Source: JBEKHT01 sp049511715 (GTDB lineage: Bacteria > Chloroflexota > Anaerolineae > Anaerolineales > RBG-16-64-43). Taken from it: a stretch of 64,000 nucleotides of DNA. How positions within the stretch are numbered: position 1 is the stretch's first letter; each line of letters begins with the position of its first letter. The translations under genes and the position numbers were made by a program. A model generated the notes under the pieces. The model had not been told where the DNA came from. It did no database searches and saw nothing but the letters and a program-made list of their open reading frames with translations. The DNA lies in contig JBEKXU010000006.1 in the NCBI GenBank assembly GCA_049511715.1, forward strand, positions 1-64,000. The letters run 5' to 3'. Below are positions 1 through 7,720 of this stretch, piece after piece.

Positions 1-839
1 GTCGCTTGATCCCCGGCGCAGTCTGGAGCCGCGCCAGATCCTCATCAAAAGGGCGCAGGCGGTCTCCGATCTCCGCCTCGACCTCGGCAATCGCTTCATC
101 CAGATAGTCGATATGCGTCAGCAGTTGGACCAGCATGAAGTGCTGGTGGGGGCCAAAGCGGCCCTGCAAGGCCTGGGCCAGTTCCACCCGCTTCTTGCGC
201 AATTGCCCTTTGGCCAATTCCGCCAGCACCTGGGGATCCCGTTCGCCTGCCAGCAAGGCCCCGAGAATCGCTCGTCCGCTTCTCCCGGTAACATCGCTGG
301 CCACGCTGCCCAGCTTGATGTTGGCTCCTTCCAGCACCTTGTGCAAGCGGTTCACTTCCGCTGTCCGCTCCCCAACCAGACTTCTGCGATAGCGCACGAG
401 TTCACGCACTTCCCGCCGGGGACGATCCGGAACGTAGCTGGCCCGCAGCAACCCGTGGGCCAGCAGGTCCGCAATCCACTCCGCATCTTGTACATCGGTC
501 TTCCGCCCAGGCACATTCCTCATGTGCGCCGGGTTCACCAGCAGCAACTCAAAGTCCTCCTCCAGCACGTTGTAGATCGGCTTCCAACCCGCCCCCTCGG
601 CCCGCGCACCGAGGGCGGGCTGGCGGTCGGGCAGGGTAAACGGCCGTGCTTTCCATGGCCACGTGGGTCACCCCGCACTCCCGGAGCCAATCCCCCAATG
701 CCAGAATCTCATCCGTCATCGTCCGGAAGGTACGCGTCTCGGTCGCCACTTTCCCGCGTGCCCCCACGCGGCGCACACATGCCACGACCGTCTTCTGGTG
801 AACATCCAGGCCGCAACAACACGGATGCAGGACTTCCAT
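1..839 (-). pseudogene. IS110-family transposase, frameshifted and cut by window edge
   Basis: Read on the minus strand from the ATG at 839 (GGAGG-rich ribosome site just upstream), the protein opens like the RuvC-like DEDD domain of IS110 transposases, with GLDVHQKTVVACV followed by AMESTAVY. The expected continuation (WKPIYNVLEEDFEL) is present, but only after 49 extra bases at 587-635 that shift the frame. From 586 to 1 the reading frame stays open through the helical middle region (VPGRKTDVQDAEWIADLL) and reaches the start of the transposase_20 domain (LARLQTAPGIKR) at the window edge. The C-terminal catalytic serine region lies outside the window. As it stands the gene cannot make an intact protein, so the copy is probably dead unless a programmed frameshift bypasses the insert. 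Confidence 0.85.
588..619. repeat. GC-rich hairpin within the 49-bp insert in the transposase
   Basis: The insert at 587-635 contains an inverted repeat: CCCGCCCCCTCGG (588-600) pairs with CCGAGGGCGGG (609-619), with a two-base bulge and an 8-base loop. It interrupts the conserved ESTxVYWKP stretch of the transposase. No clear target duplication is visible at its edges. Confidence 0.6.
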
Positions 840-1134
840 CTCCCTCCTCCTCGCCCGCCGGGAGGGATGCCTGTGAAAAAAGAGTCTACCTTGCGTCCTT
901 CCCCTGAGGGGAGTGACAGTCCGTGGTGCCTTCGGGCATCCGGGTCAGACTATACTCCGAGCTCTCGGCACCAAGTATGCGTCGACCTGCTACACCCGGC
1001 CGGGTCGCCTCAACGATACTCCCGCCGCGCCCCATTTTCATCCGTCGTGGGGGAGGTAGCGCACCCCCATGTTGGACTATACTAGCCCGGCTGATTGGGA
1101 CAATGAGAATTGTCGCTGTTTTCGGGGGGAGACC

Positions 1135-2121
1135 ATGTCGCAGGGCATCTTGCGTTGGGGATTTCTCGGCACGGCGCGGATCAACAGCGCGCTGGTGAAC
1201 CCGCTGCGTGTTTCCCAGCGAAACACGCTCGTCGCCGTAGCGAGCCGGGACATGAAGAAAGCGGGGCCCTACGCCTCGGAACTGGGAATCCCGCGAGCCT
1301 ATGGAAGCTACACGGCCATGCTCCAGGACCAGGATGTCGATGTGGTCTATGTCTCGCTGCCTAACAGCCTCCATGCCGAATGGACCGTGAAGGCCGTGGA
1401 AGCGGGAAAGCATGTCCTGTGCGAAAAACCGCTGGCACTTACGGTCGCGGACGTCGACCGAATCATTGCGGCGTCAAAGCGAGCGGGTGTCGTGGTGGCC
1501 GAGGCCTTCATGTACCGGTATCATCCCCAGACGCTTAAGGTCAAGGCACTGGTGGAAGAAGGGGCGGTCGGCTCACTTCGCCTGGTTCGGGCCTCCTTCA
1601 GTTTCCGACTCTCCCAGGAGAAAGACATCCGCCTTGACCCCAAGCTTGGCGGGGGAAGCCTCTGGGACGTCGGTTGCTATACCACCAGCTATGCGCGATT
1701 CGTCATCGGTGCTGAGCCCAGCGAGGTGGCTGGGTGGGAAGTCCTCGGGCCCACCGGGGTCGACGAGCTTTTTGTGGGGACGATGCGTTTTCCCGGGGAG
1801 GTATTTGCCCAGATCGACTGTGGTTTTCGTACTCCCTACCGAGCGAGGGTGGAGATCATTGGCAGCGAAGGGACGCTCAGCACCCTGCATCCCTACCAGC
1901 CGGACGTGAACGGGCAGGTGTCGCTGACCCGCGAGACGAAAAAGGAGACGATCATCGTTCCAGGCGAGGAGCTGTATCGAGGCGAGATAGACGGCTTGGC
2001 CGACTCCGTACTGTCCGGAAAGCCGCTGCGAGTGAGCCTGCAGGAGAGTCGAGGGAATGTGGCGGCCATCGAGGCTTTGTTGAGGTCAGCCCGCGAAATG
2101 CGTCCGGTCGGCCTTCCGTAA
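1135..2121 (+). CDS. Gfo/Idh/MocA-family NAD(P)-dependent oxidoreductase
   Basis: This 328-aa cytoplasmic oxidoreductase probably acts on a sugar, inositol or related polyol; the substrate cannot be told from sequence. The N-terminal Rossmann fold starts WGFLGTARIN, a variant of GxGxxA, and continues through DVDVVYVSLPNSLHAEW to the family hallmark CEKPLAL (the EKP lysine). The C-terminal half carries the GGGSLWDVGCY segment that lines the active site. The ATG at 1135 is preferred because a GGGGGGA ribosome site sits just before it; the frame is open 66 bases further upstream. It stands alone, between the broken transposase and a hairpin terminator. Confidence 0.88.
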   Translation: MSQGILRWGFLGTARINSALVNPLRVSQRNTLVAVASRDMKKAGPYASELGIPRAYGSYTAMLQDQDVDVVYVSLPNSLHAEWTVKAVEAGKHVLCEKPLALTVADVDRIIAASKRAGVVVAEAFMYRYHPQTLKVKALVEEGAVGSLRLVRASFSFRLSQEKDIRLDPKLGGGSLWDVGCYTTSYARFVIGAEPSEVAGWEVLGPTGVDELFVGTMRFPGEVFAQIDCGFRTPYRARVEIIGSEGTLSTLHPYQPDVNGQVSLTRETKKETIIVPGEELYRGEIDGLADSVLSGKPLRVSLQESRGNVAAIEALLRSAREMRPVGLP

Positions 2122-2160
2122 GCGCTCAGCTCGGAAGCGACCACTGGACCTGGAAGAAAA

Positions 2161-2182
2161 GCGCCTCCCGCTGGGGAGGCGC
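2161..2182 (+). terminator. Hairpin terminator after the oxidoreductase
   Basis: GCGCCTCCC (2161-2169) and GGGAGGCGC (2174-2182) form a perfect 9-bp stem with a GCTG loop, 40 bases after the oxidoreductase stop. The following bases are only weakly T-rich, so termination may be partial. Confidence 0.6.
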
Positions 2183-2908
2183 TTGGTCACTGCGGTCGAA
2201 GGGAGGGAGGCCTGGTGAAGCAGGGTCTGGGAGGCGGCTTTAACGGGGCCGCCAGATTCCCAGATCTGCTATGAAGGCGATTATGGCCGGGAATGAGGGG
2301 AAGCTGAGCTTAGGCAAGATGGCAAAAGTCCCCGGTTCGTTTTCCTTGGGGGCCGATCTCCTTGGGCGGAGACCGGGAAGAGCCGAAACGAGAGACGGCT
2401 CCCGGAAGGAGGATGGTCTTAGTATTTCCGCGCAAGGGGGAACATGTGGGTGAGCGCCTGCGTTCCCAGCGGCAAAGGAGGCTGGATGGTGAGCCCTGTC
2501 CGTTGCTGGGGTTGGGCCTGAAAGCCACGCGGACGAGAATGGTAAGCCGGGCATTGCGGGTTGGCGGCCGAGATCGTCACGCTCGCGAGGCTGAGAGGTG
2601 TGCCCGTTTTGGGGCCAGAAGGAGTCCGCCCCTTGACCTCATCCATGCGAACAAAAAGCTGGGAAGATGCGAGGGGGCTGACCATGGGCACACTAGGCAG
2701 GTAAGTTTGGCACGGCAAGGAGGAGTGGGCCACGACCTAGCTGGGCGCGATGTTGGGGAGATTGACGGCCGCGCATGGGCACGGTTTGGCCTGCCAGGCG
2801 AGGTGCGGCCGGCTTCACGAGGCGAGCTGTGGGCAGCATGGCAGATTGAGCCCAGCGAGGTCGGGACAAGATCGCATCGGCCGAGGCTGGTACCGATCGT
2901 GGTATAGG
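2183..2908. other. Region without a recognisable gene
   Basis: About 725 bases with open frames on both strands but no family I can recognise. The best candidate is a 104-residue minus-strand frame at 2419-2733 with a GTG start, whose composition is protein-like (ends LTHMFPLARKY). It has no clear ribosome site and a stop directly upstream of its start. It may be a decayed or frameshifted partner of the VKOR-like gene upstream of it on the same strand, but nothing shows this directly. Confidence 0.4.
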
Positions 2909-3583
2909 TCAAAAACTGGAAGCCGCCGGACGCGCGGAGATTGTCAGAATGAGCGTGATGAGAACGGCGGAGCTCAGGCACCAAATGCAGACGGCGTGGA
3001 GTATGAAGATCTCGATGCAAGTCAAGTACGCAGAGAACACCGTCCCAAAGAGCGCACCGGCGAAGATCGCCAAGCGGGCGGCCCGCCCCAACCGCTGTTT
3101 CCACGCCTGCTGTGCGGCGGAACAGGCTAAGATCAGCAAGTAGCCGCCGGCACCCAGCACCCCTATCGGAAGAACCCCGAACAGTCTGGCATAGCGGCTG
3201 GTCTGGACAACATTGCAGCCACCGATGGGGCCGCAGAAGGCTTCGGCATGGAAAAGCTCAACATAGGATAGGTAAGCGGCCACTCCCAGGCCCGCCAAGG
3301 CGAGGAGGGGAAGGGCATACCTTTCCAAGCCCGACCTCGGACCAGGGTTCTCATAAACCCCCACGAGCGAGATCAAGACGTAAATTATCCCGAGGATAGT
3401 AATTGCCAAGACCAGCCCACCCAAGGCGATCCCGAAGGGGATCCGGCTCAGGAAAGGAAGGGCGCCGTCTCCCGGAACGCGCCCGCCGCCGGCGAGAAGG
3501 GGCGAAGGAGCGCTCGCTCCGGTTGGCACCGCAACCCAAAGGGAACAGAGTGGTGGATGGCGTCCGGAATTCAGCAGGACCAC
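2909..3583 (-). CDS. VKOR-family membrane protein (disulfide-bond formation)
   Basis: Bacterial vitamin K epoxide reductase homologues re-oxidise a thioredoxin-like partner by passing electrons to quinone, supporting disulfide formation outside the membrane. The 224-aa protein has four or five hydrophobic helices (about 50-75, 88-110, 138-156, 170-190, 195-220). Two cysteine pairs are in the expected places: C117/C123 in the CGPIGGC loop and the catalytic CIWC at C199/C202, followed by the usual helix. The GTG start at 3583 lacks a good ribosome site and the first 40 residues are not typical, so the true start may be further in. No fused thioredoxin domain is present and no DsbA-like partner was found nearby. 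Confidence 0.82.
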   Translation of the reverse strand: MVLLNSGRHPPLCSLWVAVPTGASAPSPLLAGGGRVPGDGALPFLSRIPFGIALGGLVLAITILGIIYVLISLVGVYENPGPRSGLERYALPLLALAGLGVAAYLSYVELFHAEAFCGPIGGCNVVQTSRYARLFGVLPIGVLGAGGYLLILACSAAQQAWKQRLGRAARLAIFAGALFGTVFSAYLTCIEIFILHAVCIWCLSSAVLITLILTISARPAASSF

Positions 3584-3814
3584 GATCGAGGTTATCTCAA
3601 GGGGCTCTGCTCCTGGAAATCACGAGCGGAGTCCGAACGCTAGCAGGGGCGGGTCTGATGGCGGGGCCATCATAGCATGGATGGCATCGGGTAGTTTCTC
3701 GGCAGGTCGCTCCGGACGCAACAGGACATCGCAGCGGCTGTGATGCGGCGCCGGAGCCGCAGAGGAACATGGGTCGCGGAGAACCAAGGAGGATCAGACT
3801 AGGCGAGCCTCGGG

Positions 3815-4009
3815 CTAGGGGTGCGACCTGAGGTCCGCTAGCCTTTCTTTCACGGCCACGACTTCCGTTTCCAGCTCCTGCAGGTAGGCCTGGAGCTCTT
3901 CTGCCTGTTCCGCCCTGGTTTGAAACCGGCGGTGGAACTGGGCATGATCGTGGCAGGGGCATTCGCAACAACAGTCATCGGGGCATGAGCAGGAGTGATT
4001 CGGTGACAT
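3815..4009 (-). CDS. Cysteine-rich metal-binding miniprotein with C-terminal helix
   Basis: A 64-aa protein starting at an ATG with an AGGAG ribosome site 8 bases away. Residues about 6-20 read CSCPDDCCCECPCHD: seven cysteines in a short stretch, as in metallothionein-like peptides. The remainder (HFHRRF-like QFHRRFQTRAEQ, then an acidic and basic helix ending KERLADLRSHP) resembles the C-terminal helical segment of small proteins of anaerobes that carry a Cys/His head. It lies 200 bp downstream, on the same strand, of an ArsR repressor that itself has cysteine motifs. A metal-buffering or metal-delivery role under that regulator is an inference; a family name cannot be assigned from sequence alone. 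Confidence 0.65.
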   Translation of the reverse strand: MSPNHSCSCPDDCCCECPCHDHAQFHRRFQTRAEQAEELQAYLQELETEVVAVKERLADLRSHP

Positions 4010-4213
4010 TGGCTTTCTCCTTTTAAGATGTCGGTTCGGACGCGGCGGGTGGACACGCCCCCAAGCGGGGCATGTGCCATGGTAGGCCAAGTTCCTTGGA
4101 CTGCCAGCCAGATGGCTGGAGGAGGGGACGAGGGTCCTGCTGGAGGTCGCGGCGACCGAAGCGCGGAGGGCGGTCGCTGCTGGCCGGGGTGCCCAGGAAA
4201 AACCGCGTGGAAT

Positions 4214-4585
4214 CTAGGGGCCGGCCCGTCTGCATTGAGGACATTTGCATTGACCTCGCGGGGGGGTGAGCCGTAGCTTGGTCGCAGACTTTGGTCGCCC
4301 GTCCTGCGCCTGGACCAGCGCCAGCAGATTCTCCAGGAAGGCCGGAACGCGGGGATCGTCGACATGATAGTAGACATGCGCGCCGTGCCGGCGGCTGGCG
4401 ATGAGGTGGGACCGTCTCAGCTCTCTGAGGTGCTGGGATGCAGAGGCTTGCCGAAGGCCGACCACCGCCTGGATGTGACAGACGCAGGCTTCCTGCCCAG
4501 CGAGCAGCGTGAGGATGTGTAGCCGGGCGGGATGCGAGAGGGCTTTGAGGATATGGGATTCGATCCGCAGGGTTGAAGATTCCAT
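4214..4585 (-). CDS. ArsR/SmtB-family metal-sensing repressor
   Basis: A 123-aa winged-helix repressor. It contains the alpha3 metal-site motif of ArsR-type sensors as ACVC (C34, C36), followed by the recognition helix region LRQASASQHLRELRRSHLI and the wing RRHGAHVYYHV. A C-terminal tail adds CKCPQC (C113, C115, C118), a second potential thiolate site. Thiolate ligands of this kind bind As(III), Cd, Pb or similar soft metals. The ATG at 4585 has GAGAGG 4 bases upstream; an ATG at 4600 would add five residues. A palindrome just upstream is a likely autoregulatory operator. The cysteine-rich miniprotein downstream is the obvious candidate target. Confidence 0.85.
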   Translation of the reverse strand: MESSTLRIESHILKALSHPARLHILTLLAGQEACVCHIQAVVGLRQASASQHLRELRRSHLIASRRHGAHVYYHVDDPRVPAFLENLLALVQAQDGRPKSATKLRLTPPRGQCKCPQCRRAGP

Positions 4586-4600
4586 CACGCCTCTCAGCAT

Positions 4601-4616
4601 ATTCAATTTCTTGAAT
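4601..4616. promoter_or_regulatory. Probable ArsR operator palindrome
   Basis: ATTCAA-TTTC-TTGAAT is a perfect 6-bp inverted repeat with a 4-base spacer, 15 bases upstream of the ArsR start. ArsR-family operators typically have this size, AT-richness and position. It also lies in the shared region upstream of the plus-strand acetyl-CoA cluster, although 225 bp from its first gene. Confidence 0.65.
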
Positions 4617-4841
4617 GAATTTTAGCGTGCCTGGCCCGTGCAGCGCGAGTGATATTTGGTTGCTTCTGACTGTAATGCTTCAAGCAGGCAGGCTCGGACG
4701 CTTCCTCAGACGATGATAACGGGGCTCCGTCGGGGTGACGGGCCGCGCAAGCAAAGCGTGACTTTCCCCACTAACCAGGGTTTTCCAGCCAATCTAATCT
4801 AATTGGTAGGTCATGGTCCGGCGCTCTTGTCGGAGGACAGG

Positions 4842-5636
4842 ATGGCTCCAACTGGAGCCAATATTGTTGATTCGGGGCTTGGCGTGATGGCTGCCTACCA
4901 GGGGTTTTGGGGGCAACGGATTGCCGCCAGCATCTCGAAAAATTCGCCTCCCGAATGGCGGGTCTCCGTCTGGGAGGCTCCTCGCTGTATTCCTCCCGTT
5001 GTTGATGACCCCGAAGAATACCTAACTAGTCCAATTATTCACTCGGATCTTCTGGTGGCCTTGGGGGAAACTCCAGGGTTTGCTCAACTGGTGCCGATGA
5101 TCGCCAAGCGAGCTGGCGTGCGTGCCGCTGTGGTGCCCGTGGACCGGAATGCGTCGTTGCCGGCAGGGCTGGTGGGGCAGCTGGCAGGCTGGTTGAGAGA
5201 GGCGGGCGTGGTGGCCGTCTTCCCGCGGCCGCTGTGTTCACTGGATGAGGAGGGCTACAACCGCGCGCCGATCCGGATGCCGTACGACGACGAGACCATC
5301 CGCCGGTTTGCCCGCTATTTCGGGCGGCCAAAGTACGAGCTGTCGGCGGAGGGCGGGAGGCTGAGTTCCGTGCGGGTCTTGCGGGATGCGTGTTGCGGGT
5401 GTGCGCGCTTCGTGGCCGAGGGCTTGTCCGGCGTTCCGGTTGGTGAAGCCGTGGAAGCGGCCGGGATGCTTCATCATCACTACCCTTGCTTGGCGAGCAT
5501 GAACATCGATGAGGATTACCAGGACACGTTGATGCACGTTTCTGGAAACTTGTTGCGTGATGAGATTCAACGGGAGGTTGAATCGATTCTTCCGACAGTC
5601 TATCTGCGACCGTCCAACCTCGTGGACTCCCTGTAG
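4842..5636 (+). CDS. DUF166-family protein, first gene of the acetyl-CoA cluster
   Basis: A 264-aa protein of the family once labelled archaeal thymidylate synthase-like (DUF166), whose biochemical role is not settled. The typical opening strand (LGVMAAYQGFWGQRI) is followed by a Rossmann-like body. Two cysteine motifs near the C-terminus, RDACCGCARFVAEGL and HHYPCLASM, could hold a metal or Fe-S centre. The start at 4842 is chosen for its GGAGG ribosome site; an internal ATG at 4887 begins nearer to the conserved core. It lies 61 bp before the CO dehydrogenase gene in the same direction, so it is probably co-transcribed. A role in the assembly or regulation of the CODH/ACS system is inferred from position only. 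Confidence 0.75.
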   Translation: MAPTGANIVDSGLGVMAAYQGFWGQRIAASISKNSPPEWRVSVWEAPRCIPPVVDDPEEYLTSPIIHSDLLVALGETPGFAQLVPMIAKRAGVRAAVVPVDRNASLPAGLVGQLAGWLREAGVVAVFPRPLCSLDEEGYNRAPIRMPYDDETIRRFARYFGRPKYELSAEGGRLSSVRVLRDACCGCARFVAEGLSGVPVGEAVEAAGMLHHHYPCLASMNIDEDYQDTLMHVSGNLLRDEIQREVESILPTVYLRPSNLVDSL

Positions 5637-5697
5637 CCGTGGATTGCCGGGGGCTGGGGGACGGCCCTCGGCAGTGTCAGATACTCAAGGAGGCGTA

Positions 5698-7674
5698 ATG
5701 CCGAAGAAGCGGACCGCAAGCGAACGTTCTATCGACCCGGCTGCTCAAGAAATGCTTGCGCGTGCCGAGGTGCTGAACATCACGACGGCCTTCGATCGCG
5801 CGGACAGCATGGCAGCCTGCCCCATCGGAATTGGGTCGACGGCGGGAGTGTGCTGCAAGAACTGCTTTATGGGGCCTTGCCGGCTGACCAAGGAAGGCCA
5901 GGTCGGGATCTGCGGCGCCACGGTCGACACGATCGCCGCCCGCAACCTGGCGAGGGCGATCGCGGCCGGCGCCGCAGCCCATTCGGATCATGGTCGGGAC
6001 TTGGCCCTGACTCTTCTGGCCACTTCAGAAGGGAAGGCGCAGGGATACGAGGTCCGTGACGAAGAGAAACTGCTCGCGGTGGCTCGCAAGTATGGTGTCA
6101 AGGTGGAGGGGCGATCGAAGGAGGAAATTGCCGGGGACGTGGCGCGGACGGGCTTGGCCATGTTCGGGCAGCAGGAAGGGGAGCTCCTCTACATCCGCCA
6201 CGCCCCGAAGAAGCAGCAGGAGCGCTGGAGGCGCTACGGGATTGTGCCGCGTGGGATTGACCGCGAAGTCGTGGAAGTGATGCATCGCACGCATATGGGC
6301 GATGACCAGCAGGCCGAACACATTCTCAAGGGGGCCCTGCGCTGCGCGTTGGGGGACGGCTGGGGCGGGTCGATGCTGGCCACAGACTTCTCCGACATCC
6401 TCTTTGGCACTCCTCGACCAAGAGTCGGACGGGTGAATCTCGGGGTGTTGCAGAAGGACCAAGTCAACATCGTGGTCCATGGCCATGAGCCGACGCTTTC
6501 GCAAATGCTGGTGCGGGCGGTGGGGGAGCCGGATCTGGTGGAATACGCACGCAGCAAGGGGGCACAGGGGATCAACCTGGCCGGCATCTGCTGCACCTCG
6601 AATGAAACCCTCATGCGGCAGGGAATCCCCTCGGCAGGGAATTTCCTGCATCAGGAACTGGCCCTCCTGACCGGGTCGGTGGATGCAATGATCGTGGACG
6701 TGCAATGCATCATGCAGGCCCTGCCCGAGGTCGCCAGCCGTTTCCACACCAAATTCGTGACCACTTCTCCCAAGGTGGCAATTGAGGGGGGGATCCACAT
6801 GGAGTTTGATGAGCACCATGCGCTGGACCAAGCCCGGGAGCTCGTGAAGATGGCCATCGACAACTTCCCGAACCGAGGGGAGGTGCACATTCCGGATATC
6901 AGTGAGGAGGTCGTGCCGGGTTTCTCCCAAGAGTACATCAACTACATGTTGGGTGGCTCCTATCGGGCCTCCTTCCGGCCGCTCAACGACGCCATCATGG
7001 CGGGCCGGATTCGGGGAGTGGCGGCCGATGTTGGTTGCAACAACCCGCGGACCACACAGGACCGCAGCCACGAGTTCTTGCTGCGCGAGTTCTTGAAGAA
7101 TGACGTGCTGGTGGTCCAGACCGGGTGTGGGGCGCTGGCGGCGGGGAAGTACGGCTACTTGCTGCCGGAGGCGGCTTTGCAAATGGCTGGGCCGGGACTG
7201 CGCGAGGTCTGCGAGGCGACGGGGATGCCGCCGGTGCTCCATCTGGGATCCTGTGTGGACAACTCGCGCATCCTGACGGTTCTCACTCAGATCGTGGCGG
7301 AGGGAGGGCTGGGGGAGGACATCTCCGACATCCCGGCCGTGGGCCTGGCGCCGGAGTGGATGAGCGAGAAGGCGCTATCGATTGGGGCCTATGCGGCGGC
7401 GTCGGGCGCCTACGTGCTTTTTGGAATCGACTCCCCGGTGGGTGCCAGCGACGTGGTGACGCGGCTCATGAGCGAGACTTGGCAGCGCGCCCTCGGCGGG
7501 AAGATGGAGTTCGTCACCAGCGACGAAGAGATGCTCCGGCGGGCGATGGCGCATCTCGACGCGAAGAGGGTGGCGCTCAACCTGCCGGCCTACGATGCCA
7601 GTCGCTGGGGCCGCAGCGGAGATCTGCCCTTCTTCGAGAAAACGCGGAATCCGGTAGCGGCCGAGGTGGGCTGA
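5698..7674 (+). CDS. acsA: Ni-containing CO dehydrogenase subunit of CODH/ACS
   Basis: This 658-aa subunit reduces CO2 to CO (or oxidises CO) at a Ni-Fe-S C-cluster and feeds CO to acetyl-CoA synthase. N-terminal cysteines C41, C52, C53, C56, C61 and C72 match the D- and B-cluster ligands. C-cluster ligands are visible as the VHGHEP histidine (261/263), C298/C299 (GICCTSNE), C337 (VQCIMQ), C447 (VGCNNPR), C477 (TGCGALAAGK) and C519 (GSCVDNSR). The length is normal for the family. The ATG at 5698 follows an AAGGAGG ribosome site; the open frame extends upstream but overlaps the DUF166 gene. The acetyl-CoA synthase gene begins 46 bp downstream, so this is the bifunctional-complex type, not a stand-alone respiratory CODH. 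Confidence 0.97.
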   Translation: MPKKRTASERSIDPAAQEMLARAEVLNITTAFDRADSMAACPIGIGSTAGVCCKNCFMGPCRLTKEGQVGICGATVDTIAARNLARAIAAGAAAHSDHGRDLALTLLATSEGKAQGYEVRDEEKLLAVARKYGVKVEGRSKEEIAGDVARTGLAMFGQQEGELLYIRHAPKKQQERWRRYGIVPRGIDREVVEVMHRTHMGDDQQAEHILKGALRCALGDGWGGSMLATDFSDILFGTPRPRVGRVNLGVLQKDQVNIVVHGHEPTLSQMLVRAVGEPDLVEYARSKGAQGINLAGICCTSNETLMRQGIPSAGNFLHQELALLTGSVDAMIVDVQCIMQALPEVASRFHTKFVTTSPKVAIEGGIHMEFDEHHALDQARELVKMAIDNFPNRGEVHIPDISEEVVPGFSQEYINYMLGGSYRASFRPLNDAIMAGRIRGVAADVGCNNPRTTQDRSHEFLLREFLKNDVLVVQTGCGALAAGKYGYLLPEAALQMAGPGLREVCEATGMPPVLHLGSCVDNSRILTVLTQIVAEGGLGEDISDIPAVGLAPEWMSEKALSIGAYAAASGAYVLFGIDSPVGASDVVTRLMSETWQRALGGKMEFVTSDEEMLRRAMAHLDAKRVALNLPAYDASRWGRSGDLPFFEKTRNPVAAEVG

Positions 7675-7720
7675 TAGGATCCGATTCTGGCAAGAAGAAT
7701 AAGTCCCGGGAGGAATTGAA

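Noticed and set aside
113..907. 264-codon plus-strand open frame
   Set aside because: It is the antisense of the IS110 transposase, whose minus-strand translation has clear family motifs.
6025..7242. 405-codon minus-strand open frame inside acsA
   Set aside because: Antisense shadow of a fully conserved CO dehydrogenase gene; high-GC third positions keep such frames open.
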